Assembly: GCF_003149045.1 (NCBI RefSeq)
Contig: NZ_QGDU01000002.1
Location: forward strand, 1-64,000
Source of the DNA: Fibrobacter sp. UWR4
Lineage (GTDB): Bacteria; Fibrobacterota; Fibrobacteria; Fibrobacterales; Fibrobacteraceae
Direction of reading: 5' to 3'
Length of the DNA stretch: 64,000 nt
How positions within the stretch are numbered: the first letter of the stretch is position 1; every line of letters starts with the position of its first letter. A program made the translations under genes and the position numbers. Under the pieces are notes generated by a model. It saw only the letters and a program-made list of their open reading frames with translations, had not been told where the DNA came from and searched no databases. Shown here one piece after another: positions 50,198 through 58,719 of this stretch.

Positions 50198-50389
50198 ATG
50201 ACCGCAAAAGGTGAACACAATAAATGGATAGCCCTAGCCCTCTGCATTCTGCTGGGCTACCTTGGACTCCATCGTTTTTATGAAGGCAAGATTGCCACAG
50301 GCATTCTTTGGCTATGCACCGGCGGTCTCTGCGGCGTAGGCATCGTGATCGACGCCATCCTTATTGTATTGAAACCCGAAAAATATTAA
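50198..50389 (+). CDS. TM2-domain membrane protein
   Basis: 63 residues from the ATG at 50198 with AAGGA upstream; the longer open frame from 50144 has no ribosome site. Two membrane segments are visible: WIALALCILLGYLGLHRFYE and TGILWLCTGGLCGVGIVIDA, then a KPEKY tail. The LGYLGLHRFYEGK and DAILI motifs are those of the TM2 family. Function of the family is poorly known; membership is clear. It is divergent from the TIGR02147 regulator, with 217 bp between them, and lies 13 bp before rdgB. Confidence 0.85.
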   Translation: MTAKGEHNKWIALALCILLGYLGLHRFYEGKIATGILWLCTGGLCGVGIVIDAILIVLKPEKY

Positions 50390-50402
50390 AGCTCGTATTT
50401 TT

Positions 50403-51035
50403 ATGAAATCTCTGTTCGTTATCGCCACAGGAAGCGCAGGAAAGATTCGCGACTTCGCCCATATTCTCGGAACTGAAAACAAGGAATTCAAGACTCTGAA
50501 GGACATCGGCTTCGACGGCGATATCGTAGAAGACGGAGATTCTTTCGCTGCTAACGCCAAGATAAAATCCAACGTTACCGCCCAATGGCTTGCCGCCCGC
50601 GGTATCGAAGCCACAGTTCTTGCAGACGATTCCGGACTTGAAGTTTTCGCCCTCAATGGGGAACCGGGAATTTACAGCGCCCGCTATGCAGGTGGCCACG
50701 GCGACGATGATGCCAACAACACCAAGCTCATGGCAAAGCTGGAAGGTATCGAGGATCGCAGCGCCCGCTATTTCTGCGCACTTTCCTACCAGCAGGTTAT
50801 TCCTGATGCCGACGGCAAGCTTACCGTTACCGAACCAAAAATTTTCGAAGGAGAATGCCGCGGTAACATCAACTACGCTCCCGTCGGTGACATGGGTTTC
50901 GGTTACGATCCGCTTTTTGTTCCCAATGGGGAAACCCGCACTTTCGCCCAGATGGAACTGGAAGAGAAGAAAGTCATTAGCCATAGAGGAAACGCAATCC
51001 GCGCACTGAAGGCTGCTCTTTCTAGGGGTTTTTAG
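50403..51035 (+). CDS. rdgB: non-canonical purine NTP pyrophosphatase
   Basis: 210 residues of the HAM1/RdgB family; hydrolyses ITP, dITP and XTP to monophosphates and so cleans the nucleotide pool. The N-terminus LFVIATGSAGKIRDFAHILG carries the family T/S-x-N/A-x-x-K motif. VLADDSGLEVFALNGEPGIY contains the DDSGLxVxALxGxPG signature, and YSARYAGGHGDD follows. GFGYDPLFVPNGETRTFAQM is the C-terminal signature. The gene ends in a heptamer repeat unit, so the last codons SRGF are within CTAGGGG-TTT; the tail may have been altered by the repeat. Confidence 0.93.
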   Translation: MKSLFVIATGSAGKIRDFAHILGTENKEFKTLKDIGFDGDIVEDGDSFAANAKIKSNVTAQWLAARGIEATVLADDSGLEVFALNGEPGIYSARYAGGHGDDDANNTKLMAKLEGIEDRSARYFCALSYQQVIPDADGKLTVTEPKIFEGECRGNINYAPVGDMGFGYDPLFVPNGETRTFAQMELEEKKVISHRGNAIRALKAALSRGF

Positions 51036-51065
51036 GGGTTAGGGTCTAGGGGCTAGGGGCTAGGG
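51021..51065. repeat. YTAG-heptamer array (CTAGGGG type)
   Basis: One unit within the end of rdgB, then five contiguous units TTAGGGG, TTAGGGT, CTAGGGG, CTAGGGG, CTAGGGC (51031-51065). Confidence 0.85.
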
Positions 51066-51133
51066 CGTCAAGATGTAAATGTTTTTGATTTCAGGATAAT
51101 TACACCCTTATATTTCATACGGAGTATTCCCGA

Positions 51134-51175
51134 AATCACTAACCACTAATCACTAACCACTAGCCACTAATCACT
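51134..51175. repeat. heptamer array, opposite orientation
   Basis: Six 7-bp units of the type AATCACT/AACCACT/AGCCACT. On the other strand they are YTAGTGR-like. Together with 51031-51065 they form a convergent pair of arrays in the rdgB-lptD gap. Confidence 0.85.
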
Positions 51176-51205
51176 ACCCTAGGAAATGGGGCAGCCCCTT
51201 GCATC

Positions 51206-53662
51206 TTACTTAGTTTCAGTGCTACCGGCGTTCAGCTTGATGTCAGGTAGATCGCGAACGTAAATGGAGAAGCTCCATCCTGCAGCAGGCCCCGTAGGAG
51301 TCCAGGTAAAATCCAGCTGCCAGCAATGCAATGCACGATTGAAGGTAAACTCGTGTGAAACGAAACGACCTTCATTGTAGTTATAGCGGGTACTATAGGT
51401 CATTTCCCAGTTGCGGGTCGGCTGCAGACTAGCAGAAATTCCCGTAGAATGAGTCACACGATCCTGGAACAAATCACGAGCGACACGATTACTGCTAAAG
51501 CTATAACTATAGTCCAGACCGAAGGACCACTTCAAAGTTTCATACTTTCCCATCTGGGATGGAAGCCCGCCATTAAATTCGCCACTCCAGCTAAAGCGTT
51601 TGGAGAAGTCATATCCCCAATAAGTCAATTCCGGAATCTGGACCTTATTGGGATCTTCCGTATACTTATGGTAGAAACTATGGCGAGTGTTAATGGTAAA
51701 GAGATAATCCGGCAAAATCTGGAAACCGAAAGACGAACTAATATCGGAGAATCTCAGGGAATCCGCAGCAAAGTTATAGGACAGGTTATGCCTTGTAGTA
51801 AGCAGACGGCGGTTTCCGTACTGTTCTTCTACAGCCTTGGCAGTATCTCCCTTCGTCGTATCCGGCTTATAACCTGCCACCTTCAGGTACTTGATATCAA
51901 AGTCATTATTCAAGCCGAATCCAACCGTCTTCTGTTTCGTCTGGTAAGGATTCTGGCCCAACAGCGGATGAGGAGCAAACTTTTTCACCGTATCGATTTC
52001 AGGAGCGTATGTATACGAGATCTTGGGAGAAAGTACATGACGGACACCGGTGAATCGTCCAATTTCTGGAACCCAGATACCATACAGTTTCGTGTCGGCC
52101 GTAATGCTATAGTTATGGTTGTAAGCCACCTGGCCATAATCATCATGCTCAGGATCCAGCAAATAGCGCTTGCGATATTTCAGGGAATCATTGGGGTTCA
52201 CCCAGCCCGTTCCCGTCCAATAGCCCGCAAAAGAAGCCCTAGGAGTAATGTTGATGACATCAAACAGGGAGCCCGAATAATCCAAGGAGAAATTACCCGT
52301 ATACCCCACATACTGTGCAGTAGTATCCACGTCGTTAATGGTATCTCGTGCACGAACGGTATTATAGTTGAAGCGGTTGCTAAAGCTATAGTTCAGTTTT
52401 TCCAAATAACTCAAGAAGGAACCATCTTCTGCAGCCACGTCATCTTCATCTATTTCAAAATCAAAAAGAGGACCGCTCATATTATACTGAACGTCCGGCA
52501 GCTGACGTTCCAGGCGATCTGTCACCAGGTTATGGTCCTGGCTGGCTTTTACCGTAAGACTCTTGTTATTCCCGAATCGGCCTGAATAAGTCAAGGATGC
52601 CTTGGCCTGCTGGTCAAGAATCGTCTCCGCATCCAAGGCATTATCCTTACGGACATGCTGGCTACTAACGAAAGAACCGTTGCCACTTAAGGTATGCTTG
52701 CCATCCGGAGTAAGATTCTGCTTATGGTTGAAGCGGATGTCGTAGCCACTATTGCCCAAGTCGAATTCTTCCAGGTAAGCCGTGTAAGAAATGTTTCCAT
52801 CCAGTAGATAGCGTTTCTTGTACCGCACTTCACCCGTTACCGTTGAGCGTTCAAATCGGGCTTCCTCGCCTTCGATAATATCGCCCTTCAAGGTGGCATC
52901 CCAGTAATCGTTAGCGGCATAATAGAAACCCAAGTTACTCATGTAGTAGCCTTGTTTCTGGTCGCCACCAAACTTAGGTGTCAAAAGACCGGACTTACGG
53001 CCGCTCTTCAGGGGAGCTACCACCATAGGCAGCACAGCCACAGGCACATCCGCAATATTCAGCACCACAGGCCTAGCCGTAATCGTTTCCTTCGGCTTCA
53101 CCACCATACGACGGCCATAGAAATAAAAATGCTGATGGGTAGAATCATTACAAGTACTAAAATCGCCTCGGGCAATCTGGATACGCTGATCCGGCAGACG
53201 ACGAACTTCCATACCGTTCAACTGCTGGTTATCCTGATATGTGGTGGCATAATAGATTTCACCAATCTTGCTCTTCATATTGTACTTGAGACGCATTCCC
53301 GACAAGGACGGGTTCTTGGTTTCCCTCAGAATAGGATCACCAGCGGCCGCCAGCACGCTATTCTTCTGGTCAAACCAAATGGTGTCCGCATCCAATGTGG
53401 CCGTACGATACTTCAGCTGAGCAGTATTATTCAAATTGAAAGTGGAATTTTCCACGTCATATTCCAGGTCCACCGCACGATATTCCACCGTGTCCGTACC
53501 CGTAGTGTCACTCATCCAGTCTACTTCGGTAGTATCCTCTTCCACGTCTTCTTGCACTTCCAGCTCAAAGCGGGTCATCTCCTGACCGAACAGGTCAGGA
53601 GTCAAGGCCAATACAAACACAAAAACGGCCCAAAGACATCTATGGGTTCTGGATAAAATCAC
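51206..53662 (-). CDS. LPS-assembly protein LptD-like outer-membrane protein
   Basis: 818 residues if started at the GTG 53662, which gives a clean signal peptide MILSRTHRCLWAVFVFVLAL; a TTG at 53710 gives 834. There is no ATG near. The N-terminal OstA-like beta-taco (about 60-215: YRTATLDADTIWFDQKNSVL, DPILRETKNPSLSGMRL) is followed by alternating hydrophobic beta strands that fit the lipopolysaccharide-translocating barrel (SGRKSGLLTPKFGGDQKQGY starts it). It should insert LPS into the outer membrane. The long 3' neighbour region is full of heptamer arrays. No LptE-like gene is adjacent. Gene symbol withheld because only the domain order, not a close match, is seen. Confidence 0.85.
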   Translation of the reverse strand: MILSRTHRCLWAVFVFVLALTPDLFGQEMTRFELEVQEDVEEDTTEVDWMSDTTGTDTVEYRAVDLEYDVENSTFNLNNTAQLKYRTATLDADTIWFDQKNSVLAAAGDPILRETKNPSLSGMRLKYNMKSKIGEIYYATTYQDNQQLNGMEVRRLPDQRIQIARGDFSTCNDSTHQHFYFYGRRMVVKPKETITARPVVLNIADVPVAVLPMVVAPLKSGRKSGLLTPKFGGDQKQGYYMSNLGFYYAANDYWDATLKGDIIEGEEARFERSTVTGEVRYKKRYLLDGNISYTAYLEEFDLGNSGYDIRFNHKQNLTPDGKHTLSGNGSFVSSQHVRKDNALDAETILDQQAKASLTYSGRFGNNKSLTVKASQDHNLVTDRLERQLPDVQYNMSGPLFDFEIDEDDVAAEDGSFLSYLEKLNYSFSNRFNYNTVRARDTINDVDTTAQYVGYTGNFSLDYSGSLFDVINITPRASFAGYWTGTGWVNPNDSLKYRKRYLLDPEHDDYGQVAYNHNYSITADTKLYGIWVPEIGRFTGVRHVLSPKISYTYAPEIDTVKKFAPHPLLGQNPYQTKQKTVGFGLNNDFDIKYLKVAGYKPDTTKGDTAKAVEEQYGNRRLLTTRHNLSYNFAADSLRFSDISSSFGFQILPDYLFTINTRHSFYHKYTEDPNKVQIPELTYWGYDFSKRFSWSGEFNGGLPSQMGKYETLKWSFGLDYSYSFSSNRVARDLFQDRVTHSTGISASLQPTRNWEMTYSTRYNYNEGRFVSHEFTFNRALHCWQLDFTWTPTGPAAGWSFSIYVRDLPDIKLNAGSTETK

Positions 53663-53729
53663 GTTGGGCCAAAAATAGCTAAAACAAGTACGCCAGATTA
53701 CAGGCACCAAACTAAAACAGCGTATTTTA

Positions 53730-53770
53730 CCATAAAAAAAATGACCTGCAGGATAACCTGCAGATCACTC
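53730..53770 (-). terminator. intrinsic terminator of the PDZ protein gene
   Basis: TGACCTGCAGG (53742-53752) pairs with CCTGCAGATCA (53757-53767) with one wobble; T8 follows on the minus strand. Confidence 0.85.
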
Positions 53771-53800
53771 AAAATTACTTTATACTAAATACCAGTCGAA

Positions 53801-54604
53801 TTACTTCAGCACAGCATTCTTACCGCTGATGGAACCGTTATGTTCGATAGTGACCATATAGCGGCCGCTAGGAACATTTTCTGCATTCCAGCGGAGAGTG
53901 TTGTAACCGGCTTGAGCGTTATCCGCACGGAGAGTTGCAACCTGTTCGCCATCAGCATTCATGATGGTAACGATTGCGGTACCAGCGGACTTCAATTCAA
54001 AGCTTACAGCCTTACGGTTAAAGCCCTTGAGAGAAGCGGAGGACGGCTTTGCGGCAGTAGGAGATGCCTTGGGAGCAAATTCGTCGGCCTTTTCAACGTA
54101 GATGCCATTCAGGCCTGCTGCATTGACTGTCCCTTCGGGAACGCGATAGCCGTGCTTCAGCACAGCAACCAGCTGCTTTTCGCTCTTGGAGCTTGCATAG
54201 GTTTCCAGTTCCTGGGCGTTAAATTCGGTCTTGTCACCATACCAGGCTTCTACACCTTCGCTTTCCAGGTCCTTCACGGTGATCTGAGCACGGCGAATGA
54301 CGGTAGACAAGGTGTCGGCACCGCTCACGAAGGTAATTTCCAGGGGCTTGTTCACCTGGCCACGGAGCTGTTCCTTGGAAAATTCAATGTTCTGGCCCTT
54401 CAGACTCACACCATCCACAGAGATAATCACATCACCGGCCTGGATCTTGGTATCAGCAGCAGGGGTTCCAGGAATCACTTCGGCAACCTTGACACCGTCG
54501 CGAAGCTGATAGATGGTAACACCGATGCCGCCGAAAGCTTCGTCAGCCATTGCAGGAGCAGCAACCATAGCTGCAAGCAGAGATGCCTTAATCAAGTTCT
54601 TCAT
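53801..54604 (-). CDS. secreted PDZ-domain protein with FlgD-like C-terminus
   Basis: 267 residues; signal MKNLIKASLLAAMVAAPAMA. A PDZ domain (about 21-110) has the ligand-binding loop GVTIYQLRDGVKVAEVIPGT and AGDVIISVDGVSLKGQNI. After a helix-rich middle, the C-terminal 70 residues (AGTAIVTIMNADGEQVATLR, GYNTLRWNAENVPSGRYMVT) match FlgD/T9SS-type Ig-like tails common in this phylum. It may be a periplasmic scaffold. There is no protease domain, so it is not an HtrA-type protease. The gene has its own terminator; the next gene upstream is 86 bp away. Confidence 0.8.
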   Translation of the reverse strand: MKNLIKASLLAAMVAAPAMADEAFGGIGVTIYQLRDGVKVAEVIPGTPAADTKIQAGDVIISVDGVSLKGQNIEFSKEQLRGQVNKPLEITFVSGADTLSTVIRRAQITVKDLESEGVEAWYGDKTEFNAQELETYASSKSEKQLVAVLKHGYRVPEGTVNAAGLNGIYVEKADEFAPKASPTAAKPSSASLKGFNRKAVSFELKSAGTAIVTIMNADGEQVATLRADNAQAGYNTLRWNAENVPSGRYMVTIEHNGSISGKNAVLK

Positions 54605-54690
54605 AGGAGTTCTCCTTACTAAATTCTTCTACAGGAAATATACATCTATTTTGGAATAAGCGTTACAGTCAAATAGGGTATAAAAGCCTT

Positions 54691-55803
54691 CTATTCGAAC
54701 ATTACGCCCTCTTCTTCCCCGTCATCATAATCTTCCATAGTTTTTTCTCCCGGAACTATGACCAGACCCAAGGTCACCGGTTCCCCCTTGGCATTCAAAT
54801 AGGCCTCTAGGTACAGGGAGGAGGACAAGCGAAGAAGACGCAAATCCAGCATGGTTCCGCCCTTATGGATGCTCTTGGGGTTCAAATTGAAGAACAGGAA
54901 CTTTTTATTGATATATTCAAATCGATCCTGCTCGTAATTGATGGACCATTTGGAATCCCCATCGTTTTCCTGACGGTAGAGGCATTCATCATGGTCAATA
55001 TCGCACTCAAAACTGGCACTTTCCTGATATTTCTTATTCCATTCACGACTAAAGGAACAGGACTGAATACGGCCACCGCCATTACGATGTTTATTCAGCT
55101 GGTCGTTGATGACAACGTAATCCATCTTCATGTTCTTCACCTGTTCGTAAACACTCATCAGAATGATATAGGCCTCAATATCCTTCGGGCACTTGCCGGA
55201 AAGGTTCACATCCTCATGAGCCTTCAGCAAGGTCTGCTGGAGTTCCACGTCAATGGCATCGGGAATTTCACTTTCGGCGATCTTATCCAGAACTTTCTTA
55301 GGGGGAATGAACACCACCTTGTCACCCTTCTTCACAGCAAAGCCCAGCTGGTCGCGGATGTAGTCCAGGCACTGCTGGACGTGAATATGAACTGTATTGG
55401 AGGCGGCAGACACGAAGTCCACGCCAATACGGACGTTCCATTCACCAGCGGTACTACCATTCTTGTCCAAGTCGCAGAACGGTTCTTCACGAATACCATC
55501 CACAAAAATCACCTTGGCGTTCAGCTTGGTCACCAGGGATTCATCCTTCTTCATGACACCACCCAGGCTCCAGAAGTTGGGATTCATGCGAAGGACTTCT
55601 TCAAAGGCCTTGTCACCATCCAATGCCGGAAGCAAGGAATCATTACGAGCATTCTTTTCCTGCATCAGCTCAGAATACTCCGTGGTAACGGTCATGTTGC
55701 TAAAGCCATTACGGGCAGCAGGTTCCGGATAGGCAAACACAACCGAAACAAGCAACAACAGATGAAGAGCGAAAAGGGATAGGAGTAAGCGAGAAATTTT
55801 CAT
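54691..55803 (-). CDS. secreted protein of unknown function
   Basis: 370 residues; signal peptide MKISRLLLSLFALHLLLLVS ending near VFAYP. The mature part is mixed alpha/beta with a cysteine-containing central section (EEPFCDLDKNG, VQQCLDYIRDQLGFAVKKG, SGKCPKDIEAYIILMSVYEQ, ECDIDHDECLYRQENDGD) and an acidic C-terminal end (EKTMEDYDDGEEEGVMFE). I do not recognise a family. It could be a periplasmic protein with disulfides. Spaced 75 bp from the ABC permease gene and 86 bp from the PDZ gene; its own promoter is likely. Confidence 0.65.
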   Translation of the reverse strand: MKISRLLLSLFALHLLLLVSVVFAYPEPAARNGFSNMTVTTEYSELMQEKNARNDSLLPALDGDKAFEEVLRMNPNFWSLGGVMKKDESLVTKLNAKVIFVDGIREEPFCDLDKNGSTAGEWNVRIGVDFVSAASNTVHIHVQQCLDYIRDQLGFAVKKGDKVVFIPPKKVLDKIAESEIPDAIDVELQQTLLKAHEDVNLSGKCPKDIEAYIILMSVYEQVKNMKMDYVVINDQLNKHRNGGGRIQSCSFSREWNKKYQESASFECDIDHDECLYRQENDGDSKWSINYEQDRFEYINKKFLFFNLNPKSIHKGGTMLDLRLLRLSSSLYLEAYLNAKGEPVTLGLVIVPGEKTMEDYDDGEEEGVMFE

Positions 55804-55878
55804 ATCGTTTTTTTTTAATCCTCTATAGCCGATTCTGAAACAAGTTCAGAATGACTGTGTTCACATAATCTAGAATGA

Positions 55879-56688
55879 CTATGTCCGTTTACCTAATCTC
55901 TTAACAGCGAAGTGGAGAGCATAGGCCAGCACTCCGCATGCAATAATCGTGGGGCCAACCACCAGGTTCAACTGGCAAGCCAGCAACAATCCAGAAATTA
56001 CCAAAATCAAGGATACGATGACCGAGATGATCATCATCTGGGCAAGACTTTTGGCGAAACATTCCGCTATGTAGGCAGGAATGGTAAGCAGGGCAATCAC
56101 AAGGATCATCCCCACCGCCTGAACCGCAATCACCACCGTAAGAGCAATGAGAGCGATCAAAGCCATATAGTAGGCAAGCACAGGCATCCCCTGCACGCGG
56201 GCAAATTCCGGATCGTAGGAAATAGCGAGGAACTTGCGGAACTTGGCAAAAACAGCAACCAGGATGACAACCAGAAGAGCGCCCATCCAGTAGAGCAAAT
56301 CCGTAGGGACAGTCAGCAAGCTACCAAAAAGGAAACTCATCATCTCCCCGTTGTAACCGGGAGTCATATCCGTAAGGATAACACCCAGAGCCATACCGCC
56401 CGCCCAGATTACGCCAATAAAGGTATCGGACTTCTTGCGGTCACGCCAGGTCAAAATTCCCATAAGCATGGCACAGGCAACCGCAAAGCCAAGGGAACCG
56501 AGCATCGGGGAAAAGCCCAGCAAAGCAGCAAGCCCCACCCCACCGAAAGAAGCATGGGCAACACCGCCAGACAAGGAGGTAAGGCGGTTCACCACCACAA
56601 AGGTTCCCATGACACCACAGGCGATAGCCACCAGCACGGAGGCCACCAGGGCATTCTGCATAAATTCCATGGACAGCAGTTCAAGCAT
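55879..56688 (-). CDS. metal ABC transporter permease (ZnuB/MntB type)
   Basis: 269 residues, about eight membrane helices, of the ABC-3 permease family that carries Zn2+ or Mn2+ into the cytoplasm. VASVLVAIACGVMGTFVVVN and the LSGGVAHASFGGVGLAALLG loop (the SGGxxHASFGGVxLA motif) are diagnostic. Near the end, VGMILVIALLTIPAYIAECF is the coupling-helix area. The ATP-binding and substrate-binding partners are not next to it; they must lie elsewhere. It follows the HAD gene by 16 bp and so appears to have joined an unrelated operon. Confidence 0.9.
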   Translation of the reverse strand: MLELLSMEFMQNALVASVLVAIACGVMGTFVVVNRLTSLSGGVAHASFGGVGLAALLGFSPMLGSLGFAVACAMLMGILTWRDRKKSDTFIGVIWAGGMALGVILTDMTPGYNGEMMSFLFGSLLTVPTDLLYWMGALLVVILVAVFAKFRKFLAISYDPEFARVQGMPVLAYYMALIALIALTVVIAVQAVGMILVIALLTIPAYIAECFAKSLAQMMIISVIVSLILVISGLLLACQLNLVVGPTIIACGVLAYALHFAVKRLGKRT

Positions 56689-56704
56689 AAGTCAGAATCC
56701 AGGA

Positions 56705-57385
56705 TTAACGGGGCTTTACCAGTTCGGGCAAAATCGTTGTCAGATGAAGCAGACTCGGAACATAGAAGTTCACCCAGCTAGGCACATCGGGAATAGGATT
56801 CACGAGAACCGTTGTCCAGCCACGACGATGGGCCGGTTCCAGATTGCGGACGGAATCTTCCAGCAAAACAATGTTTGAAGGATTTGCAGGCATGCCGTTG
56901 CTGAAGAACATATCGGGGACGCGCCTGGCAAGGAATGCTTCCATCTTGTCGTAAGCGCTTTCGTGAGGTTTTCCTACCCAGTCCATCTGCTTCAGGTCGA
57001 AGACATCTTCGAAGCAATCACGGACGCCCATATGTTCCATGCCCGCTTCGCTCCAGTCCCTACGTCCATTGGTAAAGATAAAACGACGGCCAGGCAGCCC
57101 CATAATCAGGTTGCGTTTCACAGGTGACTTCTTGGGATACTGCAGAAATTCCGGCTGATGGATAAAATCAAAAAAGTCATCCGGCTTTACACCATGCATA
57201 GCCTGCAGGCCAGCCAAGGTCGTCCCAAAGCGTTGCAGATAATCCTTACGAATCTGATGGGCTGTCTCGGAATCAACACCCGTGGCGTTCTGGACGGACT
57301 TAGAAATACGTTCGTCCAAGGAATCCAGGACGTTACGTTCATCGGCACCGTACAAAGTCAAGTCGTAATCAAAAAGCCAAATCAT
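56705..57385 (-). CDS. HAD-family pyrimidine 5'-nucleotidase-like phosphatase
   Basis: 226 residues from the ATG at 57385, preceded by AGGA; the 5' extension to 57430 lacks a ribosome site. Motif I is IWLFDYDLTLYGAD with Asp6 and Asp8; the DYDLTLY form is that of SDT1/PHM8-like nucleotidases. FIFTNGRRDWSEAG is motif II, the lysine in WVGKPHESAYDKM motif III, and NIVLLEDSVRNLEPAHRRGW motif IV. Its location 7 bp downstream of the dGTPase gene suggests that the product may dephosphorylate a nucleotide made nearby; the actual substrate is unproven. Confidence 0.82.
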   Translation of the reverse strand: MIWLFDYDLTLYGADERNVLDSLDERISKSVQNATGVDSETAHQIRKDYLQRFGTTLAGLQAMHGVKPDDFFDFIHQPEFLQYPKKSPVKRNLIMGLPGRRFIFTNGRRDWSEAGMEHMGVRDCFEDVFDLKQMDWVGKPHESAYDKMEAFLARRVPDMFFSNGMPANPSNIVLLEDSVRNLEPAHRRGWTTVLVNPIPDVPSWVNFYVPSLLHLTTILPELVKPR

Positions 57386-57392
57386 AAAAGTC

Positions 57393-58700
57393 CTAATATC
57401 CCATAGCAAGGCCGCCAATCTGGCGGGCAAGATAAGTGGCGTAATTATCCGTCATGCCGCTCACAAAATCAAGCACTTGATGGTAAGCCTCGGCAGCAGT
57501 CACACTCTGGCCAATCTTTGCCTGGCCAATAAGACGGACAATACGGTCTGCACGATAGGAATTCTTGCCATTCTTACGGAAGTCATAGACACCGTTGATG
57601 AAGGCATCCAGAACCGTACTCAATGTGGTATAGCTGCCCACTTCCAGTTCCGTCTTGCGGCGGTCCGGATAGATGCGCTCCACACCCAGACGTTTTGCAA
57701 TGCGGATACCTTCCATCACTTCGGAACGGGAAAGATCCACAAGATGCTTGATGGGTGCCCCACACATGATTTCCTCGTAATGGTTCACGAAAGTGACAGC
57801 CACATCATCAATAAGATTCTGGATGGCAAGGCCACGAATACTGCTGAGGAAGTCGCGGAAGTTCTGTCCGTTTTCCTGATATTCGCGGTCAATATCCACA
57901 TCGGGGCCACACAGATAGCTGAACATGCTACGGACATCACCGAAGGAAAGGATACCCAGTTCGATGGCGTCTTCCACATCCAGGATGCTGTAGCAAATAT
58001 CGTCGGCGGCTTCCATCAAGTACACCAGCGGGTGGCGAGCCCACTTACCGGTTTCCAGTTCGGGAATGCCCAACGTGTAGGCGGTCATGCGGTAAAGATC
58101 CGCTTCCGTCGAGAAAAGACTTGTGGGTGTTCCAAACTTTGCAAGCTGAGGGTACTTGATCATGGACCCGATGGTAGCGTAAGTCAAACGCATGCCACCA
58201 TCCAGGAAGTGATATTCCAGCTTACTCAAGATACGATGTCCCTGAGCATTGCCATCGAAGTTTTCGAAGTCAGCGATTTCGTCCGGTTTCAGATCCTGCA
58301 TGGGAGCAGAATTACGATTCTTGCGGAACCATTCACGAATGGCAGCTTCGCCGGCATGACCAAAGGGAGGATTGCCAATATCGTGGGCCAGGCATGCAGA
58401 CTGAACAATGGTACCGAACTGGTATTCGTTCACGTACTTGGGCAGATGCTGTTTAATCAGATGATAAACCGTAATGGCGAGGCTACGGCCAACACTACTG
58501 ACTTCAATACTGTGAGTCAATCGGCTATGAACATGGTCGTTCACGGAGAAAGGATGAACCTGGGTCTTGCGGCCCAAACGACGGAAAGCAGTAGAAAAAA
58601 CAATACGGTCGTAATCGCGATGAAAATCGGAACGGTTCGGATCCGGATCAGCCGGGTGTCCGTAACGCGTTGCAGAAAGCAAAGTGTCCCATTGAAGCAT
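57393..58700 (-). CDS. dgt: deoxyguanosinetriphosphate triphosphohydrolase
   Basis: 435 residues from the ATG at 58700; a TTG at 58709 is possible. HD-superfamily enzyme that cleaves dGTP (or other dNTPs) to deoxynucleoside and triphosphate. Motifs are FRRLGRKTQVHPFSVNDHVH, the HSRLTHSIEVSSVGRSLA block with the first His, and CLAHDIGNPPFGHAGEAAI, the HD motif. YLMEAADDICYSILDVEDAI contains the last metal-binding Asp. The gene lies between the CcsBA gene (19 bp) and the HAD gene (7 bp). Pairing with a nucleotidase gives a nucleotide-pool theme. Confidence 0.92.
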   Translation of the reverse strand: MLQWDTLLSATRYGHPADPDPNRSDFHRDYDRIVFSTAFRRLGRKTQVHPFSVNDHVHSRLTHSIEVSSVGRSLAITVYHLIKQHLPKYVNEYQFGTIVQSACLAHDIGNPPFGHAGEAAIREWFRKNRNSAPMQDLKPDEIADFENFDGNAQGHRILSKLEYHFLDGGMRLTYATIGSMIKYPQLAKFGTPTSLFSTEADLYRMTAYTLGIPELETGKWARHPLVYLMEAADDICYSILDVEDAIELGILSFGDVRSMFSYLCGPDVDIDREYQENGQNFRDFLSSIRGLAIQNLIDDVAVTFVNHYEEIMCGAPIKHLVDLSRSEVMEGIRIAKRLGVERIYPDRRKTELEVGSYTTLSTVLDAFINGVYDFRKNGKNSYRADRIVRLIGQAKIGQSVTAAEAYHQVLDFVSGMTDNYATYLARQIGGLAMGY

Positions 58701-58719
58701 GGAAGACAATTTAGAAAAT

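Noticed and set aside
53801-54604. HtrA-type protease
   Set aside because: Only the PDZ part is present; there is no serine protease domain.
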